Source: Planctomycetota bacterium
GTDB lineage: Bacteria; Planctomycetota; UBA1135; GCA-002686595
Direction of reading: 5' to 3'
DNA: 64,000 bases
NCBI GenBank assembly: GCA_014238415.1
Contig: JABABA010000008.1
Span: forward strand, 62,001 to 126,000
Positions within the stretch are counted from its first letter, which is position 1. The number at the start of each line of letters is the position of its first letter. The translations under genes and the position numbers were made by a program. The notes below the pieces were generated by a model, which was given only the letters and a program-made list of their open reading frames with translations, had not been told where the DNA came from and made no database searches. This document shows, piece after piece, positions 45,974 to 55,769 of this stretch.

Positions 45974-48843
45974 TGGGCCTGGGTTTCTGGAAGAGTAGCC
46001 CTTGGGCTGTGTTGTTGCTTGGCTCCGCTGTCGTTCCCGCGCAGGACCAGGGCGCCGATGGGTTCGTCATGGGCGAGGAACTGTTGGTGCAGTCGGCCTG
46101 CATCAACTGTCACGAGGTCTCGCCTGCCCTGGAGGGACGTTTGCAAGCCGCCACTGCGCCGGACCTTTCAAAGGTTGGGGCACGTCTCTCGCCATCCTGG
46201 ATGTACAAATTCCTGCACAACCCCCGTGGCCTGCGACCCCATGGGAACATGCCCAACATGCTGGCGGGATTGTCGGCGGAGGAGCGCGGTCAAGCTGGTT
46301 GGGAGCTTGCGAGCTTCCTTTCGAGTCTGGGTGGGCCTCTGGCCCAGGAGGTGCATGCCACGAGCCAGCGCTCGATTGAGTCTGGCCGGCAGCTTTTTCA
46401 CTCGGTCGGTTGTGTTGCTTGTCATCGGCCTCTGGAGGACTTCCTGGATCTGGAACTTTCCCTGGAAGACGCAGATGAAGTGCGCCGTGCTGAGGGAGAG
46501 TCCGTTGATGACGGGTCACAAACAGATCCCCTCGCCGTGCCCGGGCTCTCGGAAGGGACGCTTGCGCCTCGGAATCTGGATATTCCCGGGCTGGCTCCCA
46601 TGACATCAGTCACTCCCTTGACGGAGTTCCTGCTCGATCCCTTGTCGGTTCGGCCATCGGGTCTGATGCCTGACATGGGCCTCACCCGATCAGAAGCTCT
46701 GGACATCGCGGTGTACTTGCTGCGTGGTCAGTTGGCTCAAGAACCAGTGCCCTCGCCGGGGCTGGCTGTTGATGTGCTCAAGGGGAATTTCTCCAAGCTC
46801 GATGATCTCAACGATGTCACGGCGGAGTCCCAGGGCTGGGCTCCCAAGGTTGCCATCGGGGATCTGGCCAGTGGGGACAACTTTGGACTGCGATTTCAAG
46901 GCTCTCTGGAGATTCCAGCGGCCGGAGAGTGGACCTTTCATCTGCGCAGTGATGATGGTTCCCTGCTTTGGATCGATGGGAGCTTGATGCTGAGCAATTG
47001 GGGTGTCCATGGTGCAATCAACAAGCAGGCCAGTTTTGAACTCAGCGAGGGGGCACACCAGATCGAGGTGCATTTCTTTGAACTGGGGGGCGGAGTGGAA
47101 CTCAGGCTGGAATGGGAAGGGCCCGGTGTTTCCAAGGAGGAGGTGCCAGCAAGCGCTCTTTCTCATCTGGGCTTGGGCTTGCGGCCACCTCTGGCGGAAG
47201 CCGCTGAACCCGAGCTTGTGGCTCGGGGAAGCAAGCGTTTTGTCAGCCTTGGTTGCGGAGCGTGCCATACCACGGGCACAGAACTGGATCAGAGCCCTGT
47301 GGGGGCCCCGGGTGTGGGACCGCCCCTGGCGAGTCTGGCGGGATCTGTGGGGGGGGCAGGTTGTCTGACAGGCGGCGCTGCCAGAGGGCCGCGTTGGTCT
47401 TTCGATCTGGAGAAACATGGTGCCCTCAAGGAGTTCCTCGATGATCTAGAGGACTTTGAGTCGGAATTGGCTCCGGCGCAGCGTCTTGCCCGCAGCATGA
47501 CTCGCTTCGGTTGTGTGCACTGTCACAGTCGCGCTGGCCGCGGGGGCGTACACCCATGGGATCGGGATTACTTTCAGGCCCGAGAGGGCGCGGACCTTGG
47601 GGACGAGGGACGCTTGCCGCCTCGCCTTGACGGGGTGGGCGGAAAACTCAAGCTGGAGGCTTTGCAGGGAGTGATGACCCGCGGGGAGGGCGTGCGGCCC
47701 TACATGACCACCAGGATGCCCCAGTTCGGGGAGCAGAATGTTGGCTGGATGGCTGAGGCTTTCGCGGCTTTGGATCCGGATCTACCGCGCTCACAAGCCA
47801 GCGTTGGCGACCACGTGATCCTCGGTGTCCAATTGATGGGCACTGAAGACGGGCTGGGCTGCATTCAATGTCATGACTTTGCTGGCTCTCCCAGCCTGGG
47901 TATTCGCGCGGTGGACTTGGGGAGTATGGGGGCGCGCATCAAGCCTGGCTGGTTCGAGGCTCTCTTGCGTGATCCCCAGAGGGTCAACATGAATACTCGC
48001 ATGGCGGAGCTTTTTGTGGACGGGAAGAGCCTTGCGCCCGATGTGCTTGAAGGCGATCCCATGGCTCAAATCCGCGCGGTTTGGCAGGCACTCTCCCTTG
48101 GCGACAGCATGCCACCTCCGCCTGGCCTGATCACCCATGACTCAGCGTTTGAGCTGCGACCTTCACAGGGCGTTGTGACCTGTGGGGTCTTCATGCGGGA
48201 TATGAGTCCGCGTACTCTGGTGGTGGGATTTCCTGAACTGGTTCATTATGCATTCGACATGCAGAACAGCCGTCTTGGTCGCATCTGGCAAGGACGATTC
48301 TTCAATGCCCGTGGCACCTGGGAGGGGCGCGCAGGTTCTCTGGAGATGCCGCCGGGTTCAAAGGTGATTGAGTTGCCAAGGAGGACGGTCTTGGCAAAAC
48401 TTGACACTCCTGACGCTCCCTGGCCCGAGGCCCTGGGCAGGGAGGCGGGCCTTGAAGTGGTCGGTCGTAAGCAGGCTCTGGGCGAGGCGCCGATCTTTCG
48501 CTATCGCATCGGAGACGTTGGGGTCGAGGAGACCTTGCGGCCCGTGCAGCGCAATGGGCGCAGAGGATTTGTGCGTAGCTGGACGCTTGAAGCAGAGAGC
48601 GCTGACGCCGGGCGCAACTTGGTCTTTCGGCCTCTGCCCGGGGGAGAACTCAGTGCTCTGGCCAGGGGACTCTGGCAAGCGAAAGTTGGGGGCCAATTGC
48701 TTGAAATTCACCTGGGGCAGGGATTCGCTCAGGTTCCACTGACCGGGGTTCTGGGTGAACTGCGCTGGCCGGTGGTGTTCCAGCCAATGAAAGATGGTCC
48801 CGAGCGTTTCGGCGCAACCTTTAGCTTGGAGATGTTTTGGTAA
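45973..48843 (+). CDS. exported pentahaem cytochrome c protein with PA14 domain
   Basis: Predicted periplasmic protein of 956 residues. The signal peptide (about 1-23, ending VVPAQ) precedes five CXXCH haem-binding motifs: CINCH (43), CVACH (147), CGACH (428), CVHCH (514) and CIQCH (630). Between the second and third lies a PA14 domain (about 260-388): SGDNFGLRFQGSLEIPAAGEWTFHLRSDDGS and the LWIDGSLML and LSEGAHQIEVHFFE strands. The C-terminal 250 residues are beta-rich and without haem (ARGTWEGRAGSLEMPPG, EETLRPVQRNGRRGFVRSW). Such mixes of cytochrome c and carbohydrate-binding PA14 are typical of planctomycetes. It is coupled to acs upstream (TGATG) and a beta-propeller downstream (TAATG). 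Substrate unknown. Confidence 0.85.
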   Translation: MGLGFWKSSPWAVLLLGSAVVPAQDQGADGFVMGEELLVQSACINCHEVSPALEGRLQAATAPDLSKVGARLSPSWMYKFLHNPRGLRPHGNMPNMLAGLSAEERGQAGWELASFLSSLGGPLAQEVHATSQRSIESGRQLFHSVGCVACHRPLEDFLDLELSLEDADEVRRAEGESVDDGSQTDPLAVPGLSEGTLAPRNLDIPGLAPMTSVTPLTEFLLDPLSVRPSGLMPDMGLTRSEALDIAVYLLRGQLAQEPVPSPGLAVDVLKGNFSKLDDLNDVTAESQGWAPKVAIGDLASGDNFGLRFQGSLEIPAAGEWTFHLRSDDGSLLWIDGSLMLSNWGVHGAINKQASFELSEGAHQIEVHFFELGGGVELRLEWEGPGVSKEEVPASALSHLGLGLRPPLAEAAEPELVARGSKRFVSLGCGACHTTGTELDQSPVGAPGVGPPLASLAGSVGGAGCLTGGAARGPRWSFDLEKHGALKEFLDDLEDFESELAPAQRLARSMTRFGCVHCHSRAGRGGVHPWDRDYFQAREGADLGDEGRLPPRLDGVGGKLKLEALQGVMTRGEGVRPYMTTRMPQFGEQNVGWMAEAFAALDPDLPRSQASVGDHVILGVQLMGTEDGLGCIQCHDFAGSPSLGIRAVDLGSMGARIKPGWFEALLRDPQRVNMNTRMAELFVDGKSLAPDVLEGDPMAQIRAVWQALSLGDSMPPPPGLITHDSAFELRPSQGVVTCGVFMRDMSPRTLVVGFPELVHYAFDMQNSRLGRIWQGRFFNARGTWEGRAGSLEMPPGSKVIELPRRTVLAKLDTPDAPWPEALGREAGLEVVGRKQALGEAPIFRYRIGDVGVEETLRPVQRNGRRGFVRSWTLEAESADAGRNLVFRPLPGGELSALARGLWQAKVGGQLLEIHLGQGFAQVPLTGVLGELRWPVVFQPMKDGPERFGATFSLEMFW

Positions 48844-50324
48844 TGATCTGTTTGTATTGGATTCTGGCGCTCTTAGGAACTCCCCCGTTGTTGGTTGAGC
48901 CGCTTGTTCCTACATCTGAAATCCAGGTCGATGAACCATGGCTCCTGGAAACCTTGCCCTTGCCCGAGGGCGAGGTGCTGGAGATCAGTGCCCTTGCGAT
49001 CTGGCATACAGACCGGGTCCTGGCCGCCACTCGACGGGGTGAAATCTGGGTGGTTGAAGGAGTCTTCGATGAGAACGCCTTGGAATGCTCATGGCGCAAG
49101 GTCATGGAAGGTCTGCAGGAGCCTCTGGGTTTCTTGGTACAGAACGACGACTCGGTGCTGGTGATCCAGCGCGGTGAGCTCTCGCGACTGGTGGATGAAA
49201 ACCGAGATGGGGCCTTTGACTCAGTCGAGACGATTTGTGACGAATGGCGCGTGGGGGGCAACTACCATGAGTACAACTTCGGTCCCGTGCGGGATAGCAA
49301 GGGTGACCTCTGGTTGACCACCAATCGGGCCTTTGGTGGGCAACCCTTCGGTGCTCCCAAGTGGCGTGGTTTTGCCTTGCGCATTGACGCAGAAGGTCAC
49401 ATGCATCCTGAATGCTCTGGCTTGCGTTCCCCGGCTGGTGTGGGCATCGCTCCCTGGGGCGATTTGTTCTATACGGACAATCAAGGGGAATGGGTCGGGG
49501 CCAGCAAGCTCAGTCAACTCGTTCCGGGTGCATTTTATGGGCACCCCTTCGGCGTGGCTTCCTGTGAGGATCCACTTTGGCCCTATCCTCATCCCGGCGA
49601 GACTCCCAACCGGGTGCTGATGCCGGAGGCGGCCAAGAAGCTTCCGCACTTCCAGATGCCTGCGGTCTGGTTTCCCTATGACGAAATGGGCCGTTCACCG
49701 GCTGGCTTTGTCTTTGATCAGACCGATGGTCGTTTCGGACCATATGGGGGTCAGATGTTCGTGGTGGACCAGTTTTCCGCTGAGGTCATGCGGGTCTTTC
49801 TTGAACAGGTGGACGGCCATTGGCAGGGAGCCTGTTTCCCCTTCCGCAAGGGACTCTCCTGCGGCGCGATTCGCGTTTGCTGGGGGCCAGATGGGTCCAT
49901 GTTGATTGGCGAGACTGATCGCGGCTGGGCCAGTCAGGGTTCAGAGCGTTTTGGCCTTGAACGCCTTTCATGGACCGGCACCGTGCCCTTTGAAATGCAG
50001 CAGGTCTCTGCTCTCCCGGATGGCTTTCATGTGCGCTTCACTCGCGCGTTTGACCCAGCCGCTGCCGCTGACATTGAGCACTGGACCGTCGACAGCTATA
50101 CCTACATGCTGCACTCAGACTATGGCAGTCCCGAGGTGGATCAGGCCAGGTGCGAGGTATTGGGCGTGACCCTGGATGCGGACCACATGGGCCTGCGCCT
50201 GCAAGTCGACGGTTTGCGTGAGGGCTATGTGCATGAGATCCGACCAGGCCGCATGCGCTCCAGTGAAGGTCTGGCTCTGGAGCACCCCCGGGCTTACTAC
50301 ACCCTGGTGCGCATTCCCCGTTGA
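48843..50324 (+). CDS. exported beta-propeller protein of PVC membrane-bound dehydrogenase type
   Basis: Predicted exported protein of about 493 residues resembling the sugar-dehydrogenase-like six-blade propellers of PVC-group bacteria. Propeller signatures include AIWHTDRVLAATRRGEIWVV, GNYHEYNFGPVRDSKGDLWL, CSGLRSPAGVGIAPWGDLFYTDNQGEWVG and CGAIRVCWGPDGSMLIGET. An N-terminal hydrophobic segment may be a signal peptide or anchor. No haem motif is present; the partner cytochrome gene overlaps it (TAATG), so the propeller and haem modules that are often fused in this group are split here. ATG 48843 is used, though a TTG two codons upstream is possible. A dehydrogenase role is inferred, not shown. 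Confidence 0.8.
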   Translation: MICLYWILALLGTPPLLVEPLVPTSEIQVDEPWLLETLPLPEGEVLEISALAIWHTDRVLAATRRGEIWVVEGVFDENALECSWRKVMEGLQEPLGFLVQNDDSVLVIQRGELSRLVDENRDGAFDSVETICDEWRVGGNYHEYNFGPVRDSKGDLWLTTNRAFGGQPFGAPKWRGFALRIDAEGHMHPECSGLRSPAGVGIAPWGDLFYTDNQGEWVGASKLSQLVPGAFYGHPFGVASCEDPLWPYPHPGETPNRVLMPEAAKKLPHFQMPAVWFPYDEMGRSPAGFVFDQTDGRFGPYGGQMFVVDQFSAEVMRVFLEQVDGHWQGACFPFRKGLSCGAIRVCWGPDGSMLIGETDRGWASQGSERFGLERLSWTGTVPFEMQQVSALPDGFHVRFTRAFDPAAAADIEHWTVDSYTYMLHSDYGSPEVDQARCEVLGVTLDADHMGLRLQVDGLREGYVHEIRPGRMRSSEGLALEHPRAYYTLVRIPR

Positions 50325-50382
50325 GGACGGTCCGCGCAGTTGGCGTTGCGTAGTCAGACGCAGAACTACTGGCTTCGAGCCA

Positions 50383-51312
50383 TTATTCGCGCCACCAGTC
50401 GGTGGCGGTGATGTCTTTGAGACCTTCTGCAAAGGTCCGTGGCTGCCAGTTGAGCTCTTCCTGGGCGGGGCGTATATCGTGCTCGTGGTGCAGTGAGAAG
50501 TAACCTGCTCCGCGACGGGCCTTGGTCATGTCCTTGAAGATGTGCAGGAAAGTCGTAGCTCGCTCCACCCAGCGTCGTGGAATGTTGCGGCGCTTGACTT
50601 TGCCGTTGGTAGCGTCGATGACCGTGTCCACAAAATCGTTGAAGGAGATTCCTTCCGGTCCGGCGATTTCGAAGATGCGGTAGTCGTCTCTGCCGCGCTC
50701 GTAATCAAAGAAGCGTACGATCGCGTCAACAAGGTCGTTCACATGCACCGGATTGATCTTGGAGAGGCCCTCGTGGTAGATCCAGTAGGTTCCCTTGGGC
50801 TTGGCGCAGCGACGTAGCAGAGGCGCGGTGTGGCGCATGTCGCCCACCCCGTAGACCAGGGTCGGTCGAAAGCTGACCCAAGGAAACTCAGAGCCCCGGA
50901 AGATCTTTTCCTGCACTCGTTTGGAGTCCCGGTAGTAGCTGTAGACCGGTACGCCGATCACGGCTGAACTGATCAGGACAAACTGGAGGTTCTTGGGTGT
51001 GCGTTGGGCACGCGCCTCGGCCAGCAGGTTCTCGCTTCCCTTGACGTTGACCAACTGCATCTGCTCATCGGTGAAGTGGTCATGGGCGCTGGCGAGATGG
51101 ATCAGATAGCTGGCGTCCTTCAAGAACCCGTCCAGGGAACTCGCGTCCACCAGGTCGCCTGTATGAACGAGGAGGTCGTCATGCTCAAGGTCTGGCAGTG
51201 CGCTTTCGCGTCCTGGTCGACAGAGGGCGCGCACCTGATGGCCGTCCGCCAGCAGGCGGCGGATTACGTAGTGGCCGATGAAGCCGGTTCCTCCAGTAAT
51301 GGCGATCAGCAT
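50383..51312 (-). CDS. NAD-dependent epimerase/dehydratase (extended SDR)
   Basis: Short-chain dehydrogenase of about 309 residues. The nucleotide-binding motif is GGTGFIGHYVIRRLLADGH at the N-terminus, with IHLASAHDHFTDEQM after the fourth strand; the active-site tyrosine and lysine lie in YYRDSKRVQE (Y-x3-K). ATG 51312 places this motif at the start; the open frame to 51441 is leader. Extended SDRs act on nucleotide sugars or on steroid- and flavonoid-like substrates; the FRPTLVYGVGDMR region is consistent with either. It is isolated on the minus strand, convergent with the beta-propeller gene and divergent from the sugar transferase gene. Confidence 0.88.
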   Translation of the reverse strand: MLIAITGGTGFIGHYVIRRLLADGHQVRALCRPGRESALPDLEHDDLLVHTGDLVDASSLDGFLKDASYLIHLASAHDHFTDEQMQLVNVKGSENLLAEARAQRTPKNLQFVLISSAVIGVPVYSYYRDSKRVQEKIFRGSEFPWVSFRPTLVYGVGDMRHTAPLLRRCAKPKGTYWIYHEGLSKINPVHVNDLVDAIVRFFDYERGRDDYRIFEIAGPEGISFNDFVDTVIDATNGKVKRRNIPRRWVERATTFLHIFKDMTKARRGAGYFSLHHEHDIRPAQEELNWQPRTFAEGLKDITATDWWRE

Positions 51313-51895
51313 TGGGGGGGCAGGATACAAGACCCGAGGCGTGAGTTCATCGGCCCCTTGGCCTGGCGGAATAGAGGCATGGGTAGAAAAACCCTCTGCA
51401 GCGAGGCACCTTGCGCCTGCTCGTTGAACTCCCGCGGGCACCTTGGTTCATTCTCAGCGTGCCTTTCAGGCTGACCTGGCGGTTTTGGAGCACGGCCAGC
51501 AGGAGCCCAACAGCCATATATGGGATTGCTGGCAGCCTACCGAGGGCTGCTTCCTGACTGCTGAGCGGCCCGTACTCAACCCCTGGCGGCGCTCGGGCCT
51601 ATTTGGGACCCGCTTGGACCGAACATGAAAACAGGGGCGCGGCCTGGGTGGCTGAGGGGGCTGGAGTGCCTTGGGGGGGGGGCAGGGGGCAGCTACGGAC
51701 GCGGCGAGGTTCGGAGTCAGTCGAAGCTTCACCCAGAAGTACGCAGGTCTGGCCGCCCTTTCTGCCGATTCATTGAATGAACATTTACGGGAACAGCCCT
51801 GATTCCCCCGGCTGGCGCTAATTGCGTTATCCTCAGGACTCCCCCCTTCTTCCAAAAGTACCTTCCAATTCGGGCGCGCCGCGCCACTCCTTCTA
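51313..51895. other. intergenic region upstream of the polysaccharide genes
   Basis: About 580 bases with no supported gene. Open frames here are Arg/Pro-rich. It holds a run of nine guanines and several shorter G-runs near 51656-51690, and a perfect 13-base palindrome (ttcattgaatgaa, 51769-51781) about 115 bases before the sugar transferase start. Promoters for both divergent flanking genes should be here, but no clear consensus was found. Confidence 0.5.
51769..51781. promoter_or_regulatory. 13-base palindrome, possible operator
   Basis: Perfect dyad ttcatt-g-aatgaa in an otherwise GC-rich region, upstream of the sugar transferase gene. Size and symmetry suit a dimeric repressor site. There is no further evidence. 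Confidence 0.25.
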
Positions 51896-53377
51896 ATGAC
51901 CCGCGCAGGCACTCTGCTTCGCCGCCATTTCGAGCCCCTGGTTCTTTCCGTGCAGGTGTTGGTGGATCTGGTCACCGTAGTCTGTGCGTGCCTCTTTGCT
52001 TGGTGGGCCCGGGAGCAGTTCGCCCCCGTTGGCACTGAGACGCCCCTGGAGGCCTATCGCAGCATATTCGCGATCACCGCCGCGGTTTGCCTGATCTGCT
52101 TTCACCGCTTCGGGATGTACAGCCCGATCAAGAGCCTGCTCAATGTAGAAGAGTTCAAGGCGGTCACCAAGGCCACTTTGACCGCTTTTCTGGTGGTGCT
52201 GTCCCTGCTTGTCTTGTTGCGTGACACCTCCACCAGCGTGGGCACCGGGCCATTTTGGAATCTGCTGGAGGCGATCCACGAATTGGTACGGCTTACAGGT
52301 GGTTCGGAGCGCCTCTCGCGGGTGACTCTGATCCTGGCCTTTGGCGTGATCCAAGTTTCCATTCTGTTGGGACGTTTCGCCAGCTTCAAGGTCATTCAGA
52401 GTTTGCACCGTCGAGGCATCGGCAATCGCAATGTTGTGGTCATCGGAACAGGGAGCACGGCTCAGGCCCTGCAGCGCAAGTTTCTGCTGGTGCCCACCCT
52501 GGGCCTGAATTTCATCGGTTTCGTCAGCGAGGACAAGGACGAGATTGGAGATCTGGTGGAACGATCGCGGGTCCTTGGCAGTCTCGATCAGTTGAAGGCG
52601 ATCATGAGCGAGCGCAAGGTGGGGGAGGTCTTCGTCGCCCTGCCCGAGGCAGAAGAGTCCCAGGTAATGGAGATCGTCACCCAACTTGAAGCCTTGGATG
52701 CGACCTACTATGTCGTCCCGCGCTTCTATCACCTGATGCGCTACAAGATTCGCATTGAGGATCTGGATTCGATTCCGCTGATCGCACGGGTGGAACGCCG
52801 CGACCCCATGACTGGTCGTCTGGTCAAGAGATGCTTTGATCTGGTGGTGGCAGCCATGGTGTTGTTGTTGGTTGGCCCACTGTTCTTGATCTCGGCCTGG
52901 TTGATTCGCAGGGATTCCGCTGGTCCAGTGTTCTTCCGGCAGGTCCGTGTGGGCCTGAACGGCCTGCCCTTCGAGATGCTCAAGTTCCGCACCATGTACG
53001 ACACCGACTGCGCGGATGCGGAGGCTCCTGAGACCGAGCAGGATCCCCGTGTGACCCGCATTGGACGTCTTCTGCGCCGCTATTCACTCGATGAGTTGCC
53101 TAACTTCATCAATGTCATGCGTGGAGAGATGAGCGTGGTGGGCCCCCGGCCCGAAATGCCGTTCATTGTGGCCAGGTACTCAGACGGGGATCGTGAGCGT
53201 CTGCGGGCCAAGCCCGGCGTAACCGGTCTCTGGCAGATCAGCTATGCCCGTCAGATGGCGATCCACGACAACCTCGACTACGACCTCTACTACATCGAGA
53301 ACCAGTCCTTCCTTTTGGATCTCGTGATCGTCGCCTTGACAGGTGTCGCGGTGGTGAAGGGTACAGGCGCTTACTAG
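51896..53377 (+). CDS. undecaprenyl-phosphate sugar phosphotransferase (polyprenyl glycosylphosphotransferase)
   Basis: Initiating membrane enzyme of 493 residues that transfers a sugar phosphate from a nucleotide sugar to undecaprenyl phosphate. It has N-terminal membrane helices (about 12-115, with a further one near 145-165), a Rossmann CoA-binding-like domain (about 175-295; VVVIGTGSTAQALQ, LNFIGFVSEDKDE), another helix (about 308-330) and the catalytic bacterial sugar transferase domain: PVFFRQVRVGLNG, LKFRTMY, RIGRLLRRYSLDELPN and MSVVGPRPEMP. This is the WcaJ/EpsE/PssY layout with full length. It starts an exopolysaccharide gene set whose next members are two glycosyltransferases. Confidence 0.95.
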   Translation: MTRAGTLLRRHFEPLVLSVQVLVDLVTVVCACLFAWWAREQFAPVGTETPLEAYRSIFAITAAVCLICFHRFGMYSPIKSLLNVEEFKAVTKATLTAFLVVLSLLVLLRDTSTSVGTGPFWNLLEAIHELVRLTGGSERLSRVTLILAFGVIQVSILLGRFASFKVIQSLHRRGIGNRNVVVIGTGSTAQALQRKFLLVPTLGLNFIGFVSEDKDEIGDLVERSRVLGSLDQLKAIMSERKVGEVFVALPEAEESQVMEIVTQLEALDATYYVVPRFYHLMRYKIRIEDLDSIPLIARVERRDPMTGRLVKRCFDLVVAAMVLLLVGPLFLISAWLIRRDSAGPVFFRQVRVGLNGLPFEMLKFRTMYDTDCADAEAPETEQDPRVTRIGRLLRRYSLDELPNFINVMRGEMSVVGPRPEMPFIVARYSDGDRERLRAKPGVTGLWQISYARQMAIHDNLDYDLYYIENQSFLLDLVIVALTGVAVVKGTGAY

Positions 53378-53487
53378 GTTTTCGGGGCGCTTGATCGCCG
53401 ATCCAAGCTTGGATTGGAGCAGATCATTCGAACTTGTGGCTCGGCTCCCTGGAACTCGCGTCCCTGGGAAGGTGCAATGGGCGCAGA

Positions 53488-54615
53488 ATGCGGGTCCTTC
53501 ATGTGATGGAATGCACGATCGGTGGCACACGGCGGCACCTGGTCGATGTGGCCCTGGGCCAATGTGCCCTCGGGCACGAGGTGCGGGTGGTGGTCTCTAC
53601 GCTGCGGGACGCAACGTTCGTGCCGGATATGGAGCGCATGCGCTCGGAGGGGGTGGAGGTGTTTGTGCTCAACATGGTGCGCGGGCCTGCGCCCCTCACA
53701 GACTGGCTGCACCTGGGGCGGCTAAAGAGCATTCTGCGTGAGTTCAAGCCGGACATCGTTCACACCCACTCAAGCAAGGCCGGAGTGCTCGGCCGCCAAG
53801 CCTCGATCAGCACGGAAATCGGCGCGCGGGTGCACACACCTCACACCTTTTCCTTTCTCTTCGAGGCGCTCTTTTCAGGGCCCAAGCGTTGGCTGTACCG
53901 GTCCATTGAACGGCGTTATGCCAAATACACCCAGCGTTTCGTGGCTGTGAGCAGGAACGAAGCAGAGACATTTGGGCGCGCAGGGTTCATAGAGCCAGAG
54001 AAGGTGGCGGTGGTGCCCAATGGCATTGATCCCGCGCCTTTTGCAAGCGCGATCGCCAGCGACGAAGACTTTGGTTTCGATCCAACGGCTCCTGTTGTGA
54101 TCCTTGTGGGGTTGGTCTATGCGGCCAAGGGTCAGGATCTGGCCCTTGAAGCAATGGCCCGCGAGGGGCTTGAACGGGTGCAGTTGCTCTGCGTTGGACC
54201 CGGGGACACCAGCGCCCTTGAGGCCCAGGCGCAAGCCCTCGGAATTTCCGCTCGCGTGCGTTTTCTTGGTGCCCGGGATGATGTCCCTGCTCTGATGGCA
54301 CGTGCGGATCTATTGCTTTTGCCTTCCCGTTGGGAGGGTCTGCCCTATGTGGTGCTGGAGGCAATGGCTCGGGGCATGCCCGTGGTTGCTACTCCTGTGG
54401 ACGGGGCCCGGGAGGTGATCGTGCCTGGTGAAACTGGTTTCTTGAGTCGTACCGTCGACGCGAGTGGGGTGGCTGAGGCCTTGGCGGCGGCCTTCAGCAG
54501 GTCCCCAGAGGACTGGGCAAGAATGGGGCGCGCCGGGCAGCAGCGTGTTGCTGAGCACTACAGTCTGGAGAGTATGGTGCGGGGCCTGGACGCGGTCTAC
54601 ACGGAGTTGGTTTGA
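53488..54615 (+). CDS. glycosyltransferase (GT4-like, GT-B fold)
   Basis: Cytosolic retaining glycosyltransferase of about 375 residues. N-domain: RVLHVMECTIGGTRRHLVD and the THSSKAGVLGRQA loop. C-domain: ILVGLVYAAKGQDLALEA, RVRFLGARDDVPALMARADLLLLPSRWEGLPYVVLEAMA with the EX7E-type glutamates, and VVATPVDGAREVIVPGETG. ATG 53488 is used; the frame is open to 53434. The stop overlaps the next glycosyltransferase start as TTGA. Donor and linkage cannot be read from the sequence. Confidence 0.93.
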   Translation: MRVLHVMECTIGGTRRHLVDVALGQCALGHEVRVVVSTLRDATFVPDMERMRSEGVEVFVLNMVRGPAPLTDWLHLGRLKSILREFKPDIVHTHSSKAGVLGRQASISTEIGARVHTPHTFSFLFEALFSGPKRWLYRSIERRYAKYTQRFVAVSRNEAETFGRAGFIEPEKVAVVPNGIDPAPFASAIASDEDFGFDPTAPVVILVGLVYAAKGQDLALEAMAREGLERVQLLCVGPGDTSALEAQAQALGISARVRFLGARDDVPALMARADLLLLPSRWEGLPYVVLEAMARGMPVVATPVDGAREVIVPGETGFLSRTVDASGVAEALAAAFSRSPEDWARMGRAGQQRVAEHYSLESMVRGLDAVYTELV

Positions 54616-55742
54616 AGATTCAGCATGTGATCACCACCTTGGACGTGGGCGGGGCCGAGGTTCATCTTTTGTCCCAGGTCAAGGGCCAGGTTGCCCGTGG
54701 GCACAGTGTGCGTGTGGCCTATCTCAAGGGCGATGGGGCGCTGGCTGATGACTTTCGCAAGGCCGGGGCGGGTCTTGTCACGGCTCTCGGTTCCGGCCCA
54801 GGCTGCGTCTCTCGCATCGCGCGCCTTGCCACCGAAGCAGACATCGTGCACAGCCATCTGCTCAAAGCCGATGCAGCCACTGCCCTGGCGGCGCGCTTGT
54901 GGGGTTTTAGATCGCGCTTGATCAGCGGCAAGCACAACGACGAGCGCGCGCTGCTGCGTCCATGGGTCAGTCGCATTCACGGTGTGGTCGGCAATTGGCC
55001 GGCGCGCACCATTGTTCTTTCGGATCATGTGGGCCGGTTTGTGGTCCAGCACGGGCGATTGGAACGGGAAAATATGCGGCGGGTCTATTACGGCATCGAC
55101 CGCACTCCCTTCGAGCAGGCCGCTCGTGATGCGGACCCCAAGGGGGTGAGAGGAGAGTTCGGCTGGCCCGAGGATTCAATAGTGATGATCTGCGTGGCGC
55201 GTTTTGCTTCCCAGAAAGCCCATGAGATTTTGCTGCAAGCATTGGATGCGGCCCGCCGCGATGAGCGGGTGGGGTCGCGTTTGCGTTTGCTCTTGGTGGG
55301 GGACGACCCTTTTGGGCAGGGCAAGCGCCTGGCCGAGGACGAGGCTTCGCGCCTGGAGTTGGGTGCACTGGTCCAGTTCGCTGGCATTCGCCGGGATGTG
55401 CCGCGCCTGATGGCGGCCAGCGACTTGTTCGTCATGGCTTCCCGCTGGGAGGGCTTGGGCCTGGTATTTCTGGAAGCCATGGCCGCCGGTGTGCCCGTGG
55501 TTTCCACGGATGTTTCGGCGATTCCCGAGGTCGTGTTGGATGGAGAGACAGGTCGGTTGGTGCCCCGGGATGATCCCGGCCGTTTTGCAGCAGGAATGTT
55601 GGAGGCTGCCCTGAGTCCTGATCTCCGAAAGCGTTGGGCTGCGGCCGGGGTGGAGCGCGTGGCTTCAGCGTTCGGTCTGGATCGCATGGTGGATGAGACC
55701 TTGGCGATCTACAAAGAGGTGTTGGCGCAGCAGGGGGATTGA
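54612..55742 (+). CDS. glycosyltransferase (GT4-like, GT-B fold)
   Basis: Second glycosyltransferase of the set, 376 residues. It opens with QHVITTLDVGGAEVHLLSQV, continues with HSHLLKADAATALAARL, and has the C-domain IVMICVARFASQKAHEILLQAL, FVMASRWEGLGLVFLEAMAAGVPVVSTDVSAIPEVVLDGETG. The start is TTG with a TTGA overlap to the preceding gene; no ATG lies near the conserved N-terminus. Its immediate coupling to the first transferase suggests the two act in consecutive steps on the same repeat unit. Confidence 0.93.
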   Translation: MKIQHVITTLDVGGAEVHLLSQVKGQVARGHSVRVAYLKGDGALADDFRKAGAGLVTALGSGPGCVSRIARLATEADIVHSHLLKADAATALAARLWGFRSRLISGKHNDERALLRPWVSRIHGVVGNWPARTIVLSDHVGRFVVQHGRLERENMRRVYYGIDRTPFEQAARDADPKGVRGEFGWPEDSIVMICVARFASQKAHEILLQALDAARRDERVGSRLRLLLVGDDPFGQGKRLAEDEASRLELGALVQFAGIRRDVPRLMAASDLFVMASRWEGLGLVFLEAMAAGVPVVSTDVSAIPEVVLDGETGRLVPRDDPGRFAAGMLEAALSPDLRKRWAAAGVERVASAFGLDRMVDETLAIYKEVLAQQGD

Positions 55743-55769
55743 GCGAGGTGCGCGAACTCCCTTCTTGAT

